Source: Raffaelea ambrosiae (Eukaryota > Ascomycota > Sordariomycetes > Ophiostomatales > Ophiostomataceae). Taken from it: 64,000 nt of DNA. The position numbers and the translations under genes are program-made. The notes under the pieces were generated by a model, which worked only from the letters and a program-made list of their open reading frames with translations, was not told the origin of the DNA and did no database searches. Positions within the stretch are counted from its first letter, which is position 1; each line of letters starts with the position of its first letter. Positions 53,822-64,000 of the stretch are shown piece after piece. The stretch is from contig PCDI01000001.1 of assembly GCA_002778195.1 (NCBI GenBank), positions 6,087,338 through 6,151,337 on the forward strand, written 5' to 3'.

Positions 53822-55086
53822 TTAAAGTGACGATGCCGGAGAAAGTGGCAGTATGTCTTCTATGGTGGCTACGGCATCCAAGGCCATCCCGTAGCCTGCC
53901 TGATACCCAGTTCCGCCAGCGCCGTAGTTGTGCACCAACACCTTCTCAACACCATTGACAATCAGTGCATCTCGTTCTATACGAGCGCCACCCTCGCGGG
54001 ATGGACGCTGTCCTGATACCACGGCGAGCAGCTCAAAGTTTTTCTCCTCACGCAGCTGCTGGCTGAGATCACGAGTCCTGGCAAGGATGGACTCTGTCTC
54101 ATGGGCGTATGTGGCATAATCGCCATTTCCCTTCTGGTAATACCCGCCAAGAATAGCATGCCCTTTGGTGCCAGGCCGGGGGATGATGTATGTTAACGAG
54201 TCATTATCCGCATAGCGCATCATGTTCGTCGTCACATTGGGGGCTTTGACGAGCAAGACTTGGCCGCGGGTGGGATAGCAAGTCCTGTCGCTGACACCGG
54301 GGAATGTCTTTGCAGAGTTTCCAATGCAGTTGAAAACCACCTTTGTTGTGCAGCTGGCGAAAGCAGATTGGACGTCAGGGAGTTTTTGACGAACGAATGT
54401 GACGCCAGCGGCCTTCAGCTTGTTGAATACCCAGAGTAGGTGCTGGGGTGCATTGACGGTGACCGTTGTGAAGGATATGCCGAAAGCAGCCCCGGACGGA
54501 AGCTGGTGTGCCGAAAGGACGCGGAACTGGAGGTCATGTTAGCCTGCACTGTGGCGCCGTGGCATCCTTGCATCGTGACGTCGTAGCATCGTGGGGACCC
54601 AAGAACTGACATCGCTAAGATACTCCGACATTGTCTTGATCTTGTCATCTGGGACAGCCGAGTTCCATATTTCAATAGAGGGAGTTTTCTTGACAAATGC
54701 TTCCTCAGGCTTCTCGGTAGCCAGTTTGAAGAGGTGAGCATAGCCATGTTGGTCCCATCTTAGAGCCTTCGGGTCGCTGCCTGAGATGGCAGAGTAGTTG
54801 CATCCGGCCCTGTCGGTCAGCCAGGACTTAAGTGCCAGTCGAGCTCGGGGGTCCAATCTCACCATGGGGAGGTGTAGCTAGGAGCCGTATCACCAGGGAG
54901 GTATTCAGCCACGACAGTAATTTTCTTGCCCAGGCCCTTGCCGACAAGCACGAGTGCAACATCCAGGCCGATGATGCCGGCACTTTGTTTGTCAGTTCGC
55001 AGATTTCCAGGGTAGCTATCGATATGTAGCTGTACTGGTACTTACCCAAGAATGACAATGCTGTCGCTGGCTGTCCACGAAGACAT
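53822..55086 (-). CDS. D-amino-acid oxidase (FAD)
   Basis: Four exons on the minus strand: 55086-55046, 54982-54863, 54809-54599 and 54526-53822 (358 residues, a normal size). Joined, the N-terminus reads IVILGAGIIGLDVALVL, the FAD Rossmann motif. Then come the family SPW-AG-N motif SYTSPWAGCN across a splice, FRVLSAHQLPSGAAFGISF, KVVFNCIGNSAKTF, PTRGQVLLVKAPN, the catalytic-site YIIPRP (with Arg), and HNYGAGGTGYQAGYGMA at the C-terminal FAD/substrate site. It oxidises D-amino acids to 2-oxoacids, ammonia and hydrogen peroxide. The C-terminal SSL is a weak PTS1-like peroxisomal signal. The third donor (GTCCCC) is poor. It is transcribed the same way as the transaminase. Confidence 0.92.
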
Positions 55087-55619
55087 GATGGTGGTTGGTC
55101 AAGCTAGCTCCGGCGCTGCCCCCAAGTTTTTGCTGGTGACCTACAGGGGCAAGATTTAGTTAAATAGTGCTCCAGCACATTATAACTACGAGTGCAGTTC
55201 ACCAGGCTTGTGGGGCCCTTCTCGCCCGGCAATGTCCGAGTGAAATCTTTTTGGGCAAGTCAACAGATGCCGTCCTGGCCATGGGCCAGCAATGGTTTGT
55301 TATCAACATCTCCGAATTAGGAGAAAAGCCGGGGCCTTATCTTGCATATGAGTCGACGAAGCATCTGTTCCTCAGATGGCTCAACCCCCAGTAGATGGAT
55401 CCACAGCCTGCTAACAGGCTAGAATTGCGACGAGTGTCGAGCCTGCTCGTCGATTTCGAATATCCGAGTGCCATCTGCGGGGCTGTGCCGCAATTCTTTC
55501 TCCCTTCCAGACAACAGCGGACTTCGGTGCATTAAAATTTTCTTGCCTTTGCTCTTGGCCCTAGCGAGCGGACAGCCGAATGCGTTTTGTCAAGCAGGGA
55601 CCCCGTTCCTTTTCAAACG
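55087..55619. promoter_or_regulatory. Divergent promoter region, D-amino-acid oxidase / regulator
   Basis: 533 bp between divergent starts. I looked for an upstream exon with a Zn2Cys6 cluster for the regulator and found none in any frame. Confidence 0.45.
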
Positions 55620-57762
55620 ATGCACGTTGTACGCGAGTACAAGTTCGTTGGCGGCCCGAGTAGGAAGCGCCGACGAAACAGACCGCGGTCGCAGTCTCGC
55701 CTCAGCAGCTGTGGACAATCTCCTCTTGCCAAGGGTAAAGCCAAGCGGCCGAACCCTGCTGCAGAGGGGCCACCAGAGGCACCGGAAGCGGAACGGATTA
55801 CCCGGATCCGGCGCGAGGCTCTTCCAGAACCTCAGCTTGAGCTACCCTCGCCCGTCCTCGCGTCGCAATCATTAGGGTGCTTCCAGGTGTATGCCCCCTC
55901 GGCAGACAGGACGCCAATTCCCACACCATCCGACCCCCCATCTTCTTCTTTCTTTACACCCTCACACATCACATTCAATCCCGTCACACTTGGCCCATCC
56001 TGTGGTGGAAAGAGGCCAGTTACAAGAGTCTCATCAGGCGTGGCCCCACTCAGTAAAGAGCACCGGGTGCCTTGGTTTTCCCCTGAGACGGGCGACTTCG
56101 ACGATTGGACAGACGGCGACCACGCCGGCCCTTCTCCGGTGTCCTATTCATCATTAGATCATCTCAACACACACCATGAGGAGTCATCAGCAGTAGTCTG
56201 GGAGGGACCAGTCTACACAGACCAGAATGACGGGTTGCCAGCTGAGGCCCCCGAGGCTCTATTATCCAGCACTCGGAGAGAACCTGTAGAATCTGCATGC
56301 TACCAAGAGCTCTCAATCTTTTCTCGTCCTGCCTCGGTAGCACCACTTCCGAATACTGGGGAAGAGCCCGGCCAGTACGTCTTTTCCGACCATCGTTTCT
56401 TTTTACAGCCCTCAGCCCTTCACGACACTATCTCCAGGATGTTCACTCGCTGTATGTACATTTAGATCCATGTTTCCATTACCTGGTGGCGGCATTCTGA
56501 CACGCATAGATGACCAGGAATTTTGCCTTCTGCCCGTCACCCACGACTGCAGTTCGAACCCTTTCCGCTACGACTATCAAAGAGTTCGAGACTACAGCCT
56601 CCTGCGCCACAGCGTTCTTGCACTGTCATACCGACATGTGAACTTTGACACTGGCAGCTGTGGACGAGAGGCAGCGGTTTACCGGCGCCAAGCAATGCAA
56701 ATGCTTAAGCAGAATATGGTCACTAATCGCATGCCAGCCGTGTCTCTTCTCGATGCTTCTACTGTCTTGTTCACACTCGACTACGCAATCTCTGCCTTTG
56801 GGCCCTGGTCCTTGCACATCGAACGCGTCCGTGTGATCATACAGAATACACCGTATGCTGATCTCACACTGCAGCGGCGTGCCCAGGTTGCGCTGTTTGT
56901 ATATTTCGACGTGACGTTGGCACTGACAGGCCGAAATGGTACTATCTTACCCCAGTCACTGGCGGATGATCTGATTGCGGATGACCGTGACCTCGACGCC
57001 AGATACGGGAGCAATAAACTCGACTTCTTTTCTGTTACGGGATGCCCACTGGATCTCTTTCAATTCATGGTCCGACTTGCTAATTACGCTTGGGAGATGC
57101 GCATGGTTTCCAAGATGTCGTGTGCAAAGTTTGATCTGGCACCCGTTCTGCGTCTGCGGCAGGCCATCTCTTCGTGGACGTCTTCAACTTATGCAGATCC
57201 GGAAGCAATTGGGTTAGATGAATGCTTGGAGGTTAACGAGAATGAGGATCCGAGTGGAGCCGAAGAACGACTCAATAGACAGCTCGACTGGTATCACTGT
57301 GCCGAGTCCCTGCGATACGTCCTCCTCGTGTACATTGAACGGGTCTTTGTATGGCAGGCTCGGAGGGAGAGTAATGCAAGCCATACAAATGTGGAAGAAT
57401 TTGGCACGTTACCACCCGAGAAGACGGCGAACACTGAAATTGGGACTTCTCTTGGTAGAATACGGTTCCTGGCCCGCCGATCACTGAACCATGTGAAATC
57501 TATCCGCGCAACCACGTTTGTTCAGAAACAGTTGATTCTTCCTGTGTTTTTGGCTGCTGCAGAGATCAGGGAAGATGGGCTCCGACATGATGCAGTGAAC
57601 TTCTGTTCTTGGTGGCGTGCACGCAATCGATACAATCTGTTCTTGACCACACAAGCCCTCCTCGAGGAAATCTGGCAGCTGTCAAACGGAGGCGACACTT
57701 GGTGGGGAGAGGTTCTGGACCGAAAATCACATCATGACGGAAGAGAGTATTTGTTTGGATAA
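55620..57762 (+). CDS. Fungal-specific transcription factor domain protein without a visible zinc cluster
   Basis: Two exons, 55620-56451 and 56510-57762 (694 residues). Splicing out 56452-56509 (GTATGT...CATAG) creates MFTRYDQEFCLLP, which matches the MLHxYDxEFCVLPL motif of Fungal_trans_2 proteins. NPFRYDYQRVRD and LLRHSVLALSYRHV follow, and ALLEEIWQL stands near the C-terminus. The N-terminus has EYKFVGGPSRKRRRNRPR, a likely nuclear signal, but no Cys cluster. The longer frame upstream of 55620 begins with non-ATG codons. It is divergent from the D-amino-acid oxidase and is the obvious candidate regulator of the oxidase, transaminase and permease genes. DNA binding may need a partner, or an upstream exon is missing. 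Confidence 0.85.
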
Positions 57763-58096
57763 AGGTGTTAAGCGAGATTTGTAGTCTAATACCTCCAATT
57801 TTGAGTCAATCAGGGTTCATGTATACTGATCTTGAATCATGTTTTCTGCTAATCTGAGTAGCCAGACTGGAAAAGAAAAGCCGTCTACCATATGTTTTCT
57901 CATCATCAAAAGTCAAACAGTTAACCACCTGCCACAAAGCCAAGAAATACCTGCGCAACATCAACCAATATCCATCTCTTACACAGATGAGACACAACAT
58001 TCTTGGTACGCTGTCTGTAGAAGTGAAAAGACAAATTCTCGAGGGAGAGAAGCTGGCATGATCATGAGGAAATGCTATGGTATGAAAGGGCGGAGG
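57763..58096. other. Spacer between convergent genes
   Basis: 334 bp. Nothing recognised; contains the terminators of both flanking genes. Confidence 0.5.
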
Positions 58097-59402
58097 TCAA
58101 TGCTCGTCTCTCCCGTCTCTCCTTTTCCTCTTCAAGTCATCATCCTCACCACCATCCCGAGACTTGACGTTATTAGGAAGGACACGAACCGGATCGTTGC
58201 TGTTCATTCGTGATGAAACTAACGGCCACCTCTTTTCTTCTCCGTGAGATAAGCTGTCTGGCCTGGAACTTCTCGGATAAGTTGAAAGTGTGCAGGTGGT
58301 AGATGAAGTCAAGGTAGCGGCGCCAACTGTTGTCGATGCGCCACTTGGTCTCTCCGGTGTGACATCGGCAGTATCTCTGGCAACATAGTTGACAGGCATG
58401 TCGGAGCGACGGCGGAACAGAGCACGAAGTATAGGAATAGATGCAGCCATAATGGTGACACCAACCTCTACAGTTGCCCAGGCTGCGAGCTGAACACCCT
58501 CAACTGGTAAAGCGTTAGACATGTCTCGTTGTCAGACAGAGACGAAGCTGACATACTGATATCAGGATTCTTGAGGGTTGACAGTTTTGTGGTCTTGAGA
58601 ACGGCCGCCATGCCAGCACTAAGTTTGTCAGCAAACAGTTTGTTCATCTAGATTCAAGTAGTCGGCTAATTGCGATTGCTCACAATACGCCCATGCTCAT
58701 GGCAATAAGCACACCAATCTTTTCTCGCCGCTGCATTTGTAGGTTCCACAGAAATTTCCACGGGAGCAAGGCCAATGTGAAATCCGCAGTGGCAGAATAA
58801 CCTATGTGCGTCAGAACCCGAACCAAAACGCATTTACCGACCTCAAAACGGGTTCTCCAGTTGGCCCAGAACATACCCCCTACAACAATTCCGAAATAGA
58901 CAGCAGTCTGAATCGGAAGACAAACGTCTGTCGTTGACGGCGCATCAGGTGGACTAAATGGACATTCCACGAAGATAGAAATTGCGCTCAAATGCATGGC
59001 GATGTTGAGAGTGACAATGATAAACCAAATGAAGTATCGAATCCAGCCTATTGGAAGCCTCAGCAGTGTAAATGCAAACGACGTTTTGCTCCAAGCAGCT
59101 GCCAGAATAAATAGTGTGCCACTTATGGTCCCATTGGTGACAATTCGAGAAATATACTGTGGAGGTACGTCCCAGGTATGGCGGCCATAACCCAGCCCGA
59201 TGTCGATGACGTTGAGTACGACACCGGCTGTCAAAGTGACCCAAGATGCGACGAGAAGATAGTCGTCCCACCACAGTCCGTGGTTGTTTTTTATTTTGAG
59301 CATAATTCTCAAAAGGAGGAAAACGGAAGTGGACATCACAAGTCCGATGCTCATGATGGCCAATTGCGGACCGAAGTCGTCATGGCGCAGGGATGCGGCC
59401 AT
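58097..59402 (-). CDS. Seven-helix integral membrane protein with fungal rhodopsin domain (SAT4/PTH11-like)
   Basis: Four exons on the minus strand: 59402-58877, 58801-58684, 58618-58557 and 58503-58097 (370 residues). It follows the PF20684-type layout: LRIMLKIKNNHGLWWDDYLL after TM1, GLGYGRHTWDVP, AWSKTSFAFTLLRL, a paired Cys segment CPFSPP...DVC, FTLALLPWKFLWNLQMQRREKIGVLIAMSMG, MAAVLKTTKLSTLKNPD, and VEVGVTIMAASIPILRALFR as TM7. The cytosolic tail is Ser/Thr and charge rich. Relatives are mostly orphan membrane proteins, some near secondary-metabolite or effector genes (SAT4, PTH11 kin). Receptor or sensor activity is suggested for some but unproven. The start MAASLRH was chosen over a 62-residue-longer frame because family members begin a few residues before TM1. 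Confidence 0.88.
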
Positions 59403-61009
59403 GTTGAGTCTTTTGCACAAGAGGCTGCGGTATTCGCGGATCTGTAAGGATACACAGCCAAAGCAGGGTCCTAGGCCGAGTTGCTGCATCGCACAGAGCT
59501 GCAGTGTGAAGGATGCGTCTTCGAGTGTCAAGAAAAGAAGCAGCCGACCAAACTCATCGCTGCAAATGACGAAGCATTCCGGGAGCAAGACGAGATATGA
59601 AATCGAGAAGTTGGATATTTAGATACAGAGAGAGATAGAGCCATAGAATAGGTATCTGAAAACGAGTAGCGGGCCTGAGTTGAACAAGATCAAACAAAAC
59701 TGCCCTCTACGCTGTCTGATAAGTCATCTTAAACTCTCGGGGGCAGTTATGTTCGTGCGTTCGCGTATGGCAGACTGACAGAGCCTTAGTTTTCCGCACC
59801 GTCAATCCCGTCCTCTCTCCCAAAGAACCGGCCAGGATGAGACTGGAAGTGAGCAATAGCGGGCGATCAGGAACCTGCCTGGGGGTGTCAATGTGAGGCA
59901 GGACGGGCGAAAGATCTACGCTGCAGGCCAATGGAGATCTTCTTGCCATTGGCCCTCGCTTGGCATGGACGAGCACATCACACAACTCTGTACGAGGCAG
60001 AGATAGAGGGGGCTTCATTTTCACTTCTTCGATGATGCCCGCCTAGAGGTAACAGCCACTGACACTGCGTGCCAGAGATGTGAATGGGCTGGCTATCAAC
60101 GGCATCGGACTGAAACTAAAGCAGGCGCTCGACACAATCTAATCGAGACACATTCAGTCTGCACTTTACAGTAAATGGAACGGGGTGTAGAGGCGTGGAA
60201 GCAACAAGTGCTCAAAAGGCAGGACCCTTGGCGATTGGATGCTATTTGTTCTATGGGTTTGATCGCTGGGACCACACTTGTATCCATGCTGATTGAACCG
60301 TGGCGATCACGACACAGAGTTGAGAGCGGCCAAGTTGTGGACGGTACTAGTCGCAGACAGCAATACAGACCATGCCTATGCGGGGCTTCCTTCCCCAGAA
60401 CTGCGCAATCCCCATGGCGCACGCTTGCCTAACAGAGGATGTGACACATCATGCACAGACAGTGTCTGCAATACGGCATGCAAAAATAAATAAGGCCGAA
60501 TGCCGCAGGGGCAAACTCTACGCCTGGCAAGAGACAACTAAGATTTCCTTACCGCTGGTTCTCCGTGTCGATATTCATTCGTCTTTTCGACTCGCTCCCT
60601 TGTTTTTGGAGGATGTGTGAATTTCCGGCAACAAAGTAGACGACCGCTTTAGACGATGCTAGAGTGATCGGCTGAGGGACACGCAGCCGAGAGGGTGCAT
60701 GCTTCCCTGCGCGGCTCTCGTTTCCGCGCGGCCTTGCACACCTTATTACAGGCCAGAGCTTGACGTCGACAAACAAAGGACCGGCACCGTATATACTTGC
60801 CGCACAGGGCGCATTTGGTCTAGACAGGCGACGATTGTCTGTTGTTGGAACGGATAGAAGTTACGGACCAGCGTTGGAACGTTTGCCCGGAGTGCGGTTT
60901 GGGCGGGGTTATCCACCAATAACTAAGTCTCCGCCTGCACAATCCAAATTATTCACACTTAGCCAGCAGCACCACACGCCGCCGATTCTTTAGCTTCGAC
61001 ACGGCCGAC
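59403..61009. other. Intergenic between divergent genes, nothing recognised
   Basis: 1.6 kb holding the promoters of the rhodopsin-domain gene and the GGCT-like gene. Only short frames on both strands, with no domain. The first 200 bp on the minus strand remain open upstream of the chosen start and may be 5' leader. Confidence 0.5.
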
Positions 61010-62431
61010 ATGACAGCACCTGCAACGGCAGTCGAGACGGCAGTCTGCAAACAGCAAACCAGCTGTGTAGCTGCGCGCATTGTTCGAGACACCATGGTAG
61101 CCATAATGGCTAGCCTCTCAGGGCGCGTGGGCTTGCTCTCTAAGGCGTCTCTGCCCGGTCGAAAGCACAATCTGCCGCACACCTCTCGCGAGCGCCTGTC
61201 CGAGGCCACGCCGAATGCTGGAGCGGAGCGTATCTCGTCATATTTCCCATACTCGGGCTCGTTAGACGGGGCCTCCAACACAGTGCTCTATCTGGGCTAC
61301 GGATCTAATATGGCTGCCTCGACTTTCGAGGGCCAGCGCGGTATCCAACCGCTCTCCTGTGTCAGTGTCTCGGCCCCTACCCTCGACCTTACATTTGACC
61401 TCTCGGGCTTGCCATACCAAGAACCATGCTTCGCAAACACAGCTCTGCGAAAGCGCGTACCAAAAATCCCCGACAAGCAACCAAATATCCCACCAATTCC
61501 AGTTCCTGACCCCGGCGGCCCCAAGCCGGCACCACCGCCGTCGCAGCCGACGACCAACAGCCACGGAGACCCGATCTGGAAGGGTGGCCTCTATGGGGTC
61601 GTGTACGAAGTCACACACGAAGACTATGCGAAAATCATTGCTACAGAGGGCGGCGGCGCATCCTATCAGGACCTGCTGGTGCCCTGTTTTGAAATACCCC
61701 CCATTATTGGCGTGCCCGAGAAGCCTCCAGTTCCAGAACCACCACGGCCGTTTCTTGCCCATACACTGTGGGCGCCGCAATTGCCAGACGGCGATGACGG
61801 AAGCGATGAAGACGACGGATATGAGGGACATGACGGTACTGGTAGTAGCGGTGGCGGTGGAGACGATGATGATGACGACAACAACAGCAGGCTGCCAAAA
61901 TGGCTCCACCGGCAGCTGAAGACCTTGCGGAGGCGCCTAATCGAGCTCTCCCTCAAACGCCCCCGGCCCGACCCAGACTACGCGCAACCCTCCGCGCGGT
62001 ATCTACAACTCCTTCGTGACGGAGCCGCTGAGCATGATCTTCCTACTGACTACCAGGAGTGGCTGGGCTCGCTGGCACACTACGAGATCACAACATGTCG
62101 TCAGACTGTCGGATGGGTAGTGTCGCTGGTGTTGGCTGCTCCGATAATGCTATTGGCCGTGCTGAGCTTGGTGTTCAATAACTGGATCGGCAACCAGCAA
62201 GGGCGCCTGCCGCTTTGGGCAGTTGTCGTGATGGGGCTGTTCGTGCGAGTGCAGTGGTGGGTATATGACCACGTGCTGCAGCCGGTATTTGGAGACGGAG
62301 AGAGAACAGAAGAGGCTGAGAAATCTGTGGTGGGAAGACAGGTCAGGAGGAGGAGGATGCTACAGAAGCGACAGACAGGTGCTCAAACAGAGAAGGCCCC
62401 GTTGCTAGACAGAGTGGATAGCTTCGTGTAG
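61010..62431 (+). CDS. Gamma-glutamylcyclotransferase-like protein with C-terminal membrane anchor
   Basis: A single exon of 473 residues. The GGCT fold starts with LYLGYGSNMA (YGSN at 97-100), the substrate-phosphate-type loop of the family. RGIQPLS and LTFDLSGLPY follow, GLYGVVYEV is on the central strand, and a Glu at 213 in ATEGGGASY is a candidate catalytic acid. Unlike typical cytosolic GGCTs it has a Pro-rich insert (about 149-180), an acidic/Gly linker (about 265-292) with six consecutive Asp, and two helices (about 365-390 and 400-420) before a basic tail. Fungal relatives share this layout (GliK-related enzymes are smaller). Likely chemistry is release of 5-oxoproline from gamma-glutamyl compounds; this is inferred from fold only. 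Confidence 0.82.
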   Translation: MTAPATAVETAVCKQQTSCVAARIVRDTMVAIMASLSGRVGLLSKASLPGRKHNLPHTSRERLSEATPNAGAERISSYFPYSGSLDGASNTVLYLGYGSNMAASTFEGQRGIQPLSCVSVSAPTLDLTFDLSGLPYQEPCFANTALRKRVPKIPDKQPNIPPIPVPDPGGPKPAPPPSQPTTNSHGDPIWKGGLYGVVYEVTHEDYAKIIATEGGGASYQDLLVPCFEIPPIIGVPEKPPVPEPPRPFLAHTLWAPQLPDGDDGSDEDDGYEGHDGTGSSGGGGDDDDDDNNSRLPKWLHRQLKTLRRRLIELSLKRPRPDPDYAQPSARYLQLLRDGAAEHDLPTDYQEWLGSLAHYEITTCRQTVGWVVSLVLAAPIMLLAVLSLVFNNWIGNQQGRLPLWAVVVMGLFVRVQWWVYDHVLQPVFGDGERTEEAEKSVVGRQVRRRRMLQKRQTGAQTEKAPLLDRVDSFV

Positions 62432-62860
62432 CATATGGCACAGCAGCGGCTGTATGAGCATGGCGAGAAATGAGGATGTTTTATTTTTTATTTTTTAAAT
62501 TATGTATCTATTTATTGTTATTTATTTTTGTTTGTAATATTTTCATTCATGGTCGTCTTCCCAGTTTACCATATTGCTTTTAAAGCACCGGAGTATGTGG
62601 CCGACATAAATCGCCCACTGTCCCGAGAATTACCACCAAATCCGCAATAAACGGGACTCTGAGATTGTGCAAGTGAATGCACGTATGCATGACACCCAAC
62701 CCGCAGTTTCCGTTGCCACCCTCCGTACCGTAAGACCCATTTCAGCGCTACAGACGCAACGAAATCACCTGCCGTTTGCCAACCTTGATCTCTACCCAGG
62801 AGTAATACACCCACCACAAACGCTGTATCACTGCTGCATGCCCTGCTCATATAAACCGGA
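62432..62860. other. Spacer between convergent genes
   Basis: 429 bp, very AT-rich near 62475-62540 with TTTATTT-type repeats. Likely 3' ends of both transcripts. Confidence 0.5.
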
Positions 62861-64000
62861 TCAAAGTCGCCCCTCGAAAGTATGCGCCGACCGTGCCACA
62901 AGATTCGGGATGTCGTCGACTCTGTTCCTGCCCTCAAGGATGTCTAGTGTGCGTGTCAGTTAAACTGTCGGGCTTTTGGTTGGGACGTGGTGTCTGTCTG
63001 CTTACCATTTACAGCTGTGAAGAGAGGATATTGCTTCTCCAAGCCGCGCGCCTTAAGGAAGCTGTTGACCTCGTGGGCGGTCGATGTACCCTGCAGCTTC
63101 TGGCCGTTCAGTTCTGTCTGCTCCACCTCCTGGACGGACAGGCTCTTCTGGATGGCCAGCTTGGCGCAGCGGAAGTTACGACCGCCGGAGCACGAAGTGA
63201 TCAAATCGGCCACGCCAGCGCTTTCTTCTGTAAAGGTCTCGCTCTGCACTGTTTCGCCAAAAAATTCTTTGCCAAACTTGACCATCTCCATTAACCCGAC
63301 GCGCATCACAGCGGCCTTGGCGTTGTCTCCCCAGCCTCTCCCATCGACGAAACCAGCAGCTAAGGCGACAATGTTTTTGAGCGCACCGCTGAGCGACACG
63401 CCTGCCACATCTGACACCATACTGACATGGAAGTAGGGGCGGTGGAAGAGCGCCCAGAACGTGCTATGGTCGAGGGGGGGGTAGTCGGCAGGCACCGGGG
63501 TGAGCTTTGTCTTGCTGGCCCGGCCGCGGGCGTCCCTGTGCTGCAGGTCTTGAGGGATATCGGCTGACGTTACAGTCACTACGGGTGCACCGGCGCCGAT
63601 GCTTGCGGGGGATCCCGAGCGCGGGCTTGGGTTGCGCGAGTTGTCGACTGGAGGGGGATCGTATGCAATGGTCGTCTCGCTCCACTTCTCCTGAGCGATT
63701 TCGCTGGCCAAGTTGGCGCCCGAGAGGGCGCCACAATATATGCCCAGAGAATCGCCAATCCACTCAGAAAATAGCGAAATATGCTCGTCGGTGACGTTAA
63801 CGCCTTTAATGCAGGAGATGCCGCGGGCGAAGGGCAGGATGTTGCCGTCGAGCTGCTTACAGACGTTGAAGATAAACTGGTGAGGCAGATTGAAGACTAA
63901 GATGGTCGAGTCCTTAGCAGCGTCCACGACGGAGGGGTTGGCGACTACGTTGGAAGGCAGCTGGATGTTTGGTAGATATTTGACGTTTTCGTGGCAAGTA
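62861..64000 (-). CDS. GPD1: NAD-dependent glycerol-3-phosphate dehydrogenase (3' part)
   Basis: Exons on the minus strand: from beyond 64000 to 63006, and 62943-62861. The N-terminus with the NAD motif lies outside the window. Visible marks: HENVKYLPNIQLP, DSTILVFNLPHQF, GALSGANLASEIA, LFHRPYFHVSMVSDVAGVSLSGALKNIVALAAGF (with the catalytic Lys in ALKN), GRGWGDNAKAAVMRVGLMEM and the end NRVDDIPNLVA. The enzyme reduces dihydroxyacetone phosphate to glycerol-3-phosphate in glycerol and lipid synthesis and in osmotic stress. An extra Ser/Pro-rich insert of roughly 45 residues lies between KWSETTIAY and LDHSTFWALFHRPY, where yeast Gpd1 has a short loop. The short last exon matches the usual C-terminus. 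Confidence 0.94.

Overview
The window is nuclear DNA from a filamentous ascomycete, most likely a Sordariomycete. The evidence is short (50-100 nt) GT-AG introns with CTAAC-like branch points, Zn2Cys6 regulators, a HET-domain relic, an Ophiostoma/Sporothrix-like gene repertoire (inference only), intron-bearing nuclear tRNAs and gene-by-gene transcription with no operons. Exon models were built by hand from the sequence. Every complete spliced model listed keeps an open frame and has a length divisible by three. There is one assembly gap (21244-21408).

Region by region. 1-14.3 kb is housekeeping: a possible 3' end of a gene at the left edge, the ribosome-assembly factor Rsa4/Notchless (-), a vacuolar Ca2+/H+ antiporter (+) with an apparent 3-nt microexon and a GC-AG intron, tRNA-Pro(CGG), the meiotic MutS homologue MSH4 (+, 8 exons) and a CSC1/OSCA-type channel (-). 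15-31 kb is accessory: a monocarboxylate-type MFS carrier, a D-lactate dehydrogenase-like enzyme with a His-rich insert, a decayed HET gene, an inverted-repeat element around the gap, a Zn2Cys6 regulator, a GIT1/Pho84-type MFS carrier, a CocE/NonD hydrolase, tRNA-Gly(GCC), an AsaB/gibberellin-desaturase-like oxygenase and a secreted protein.

31.8-42.1 kb holds a DapA-type aldolase, a Zn2Cys6 regulator, a TauD/Jlp1-type dioxygenase and a Dal5/Soa1-type permease. The last three look like a sulfonate-use group, with dioxygenase and permease divergent over a shared 1.1 kb region that contains a 10-bp minisatellite. A small Rossmann-fold oxidoreductase follows. 42.6-46.6 kb is the unfolded-protein sensor IRE1. 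46.6-50.4 kb is gene-poor.

50.4-57.8 kb is the most distinctive group: an APC amine/amino-acid permease, a fold-type IV aminotransferase very like fungal (R)-selective amine transaminases, a D-amino-acid oxidase and a fungal-specific regulator without a visible zinc cluster. Together they suggest uptake and breakdown of D-amino acids or chiral amines. 58-64 kb holds a seven-helix rhodopsin-domain membrane protein (-), a membrane-anchored gamma-glutamylcyclotransferase-like protein (+) and the 3' part of NAD-glycerol-3-phosphate dehydrogenase (-), which runs off the right edge.
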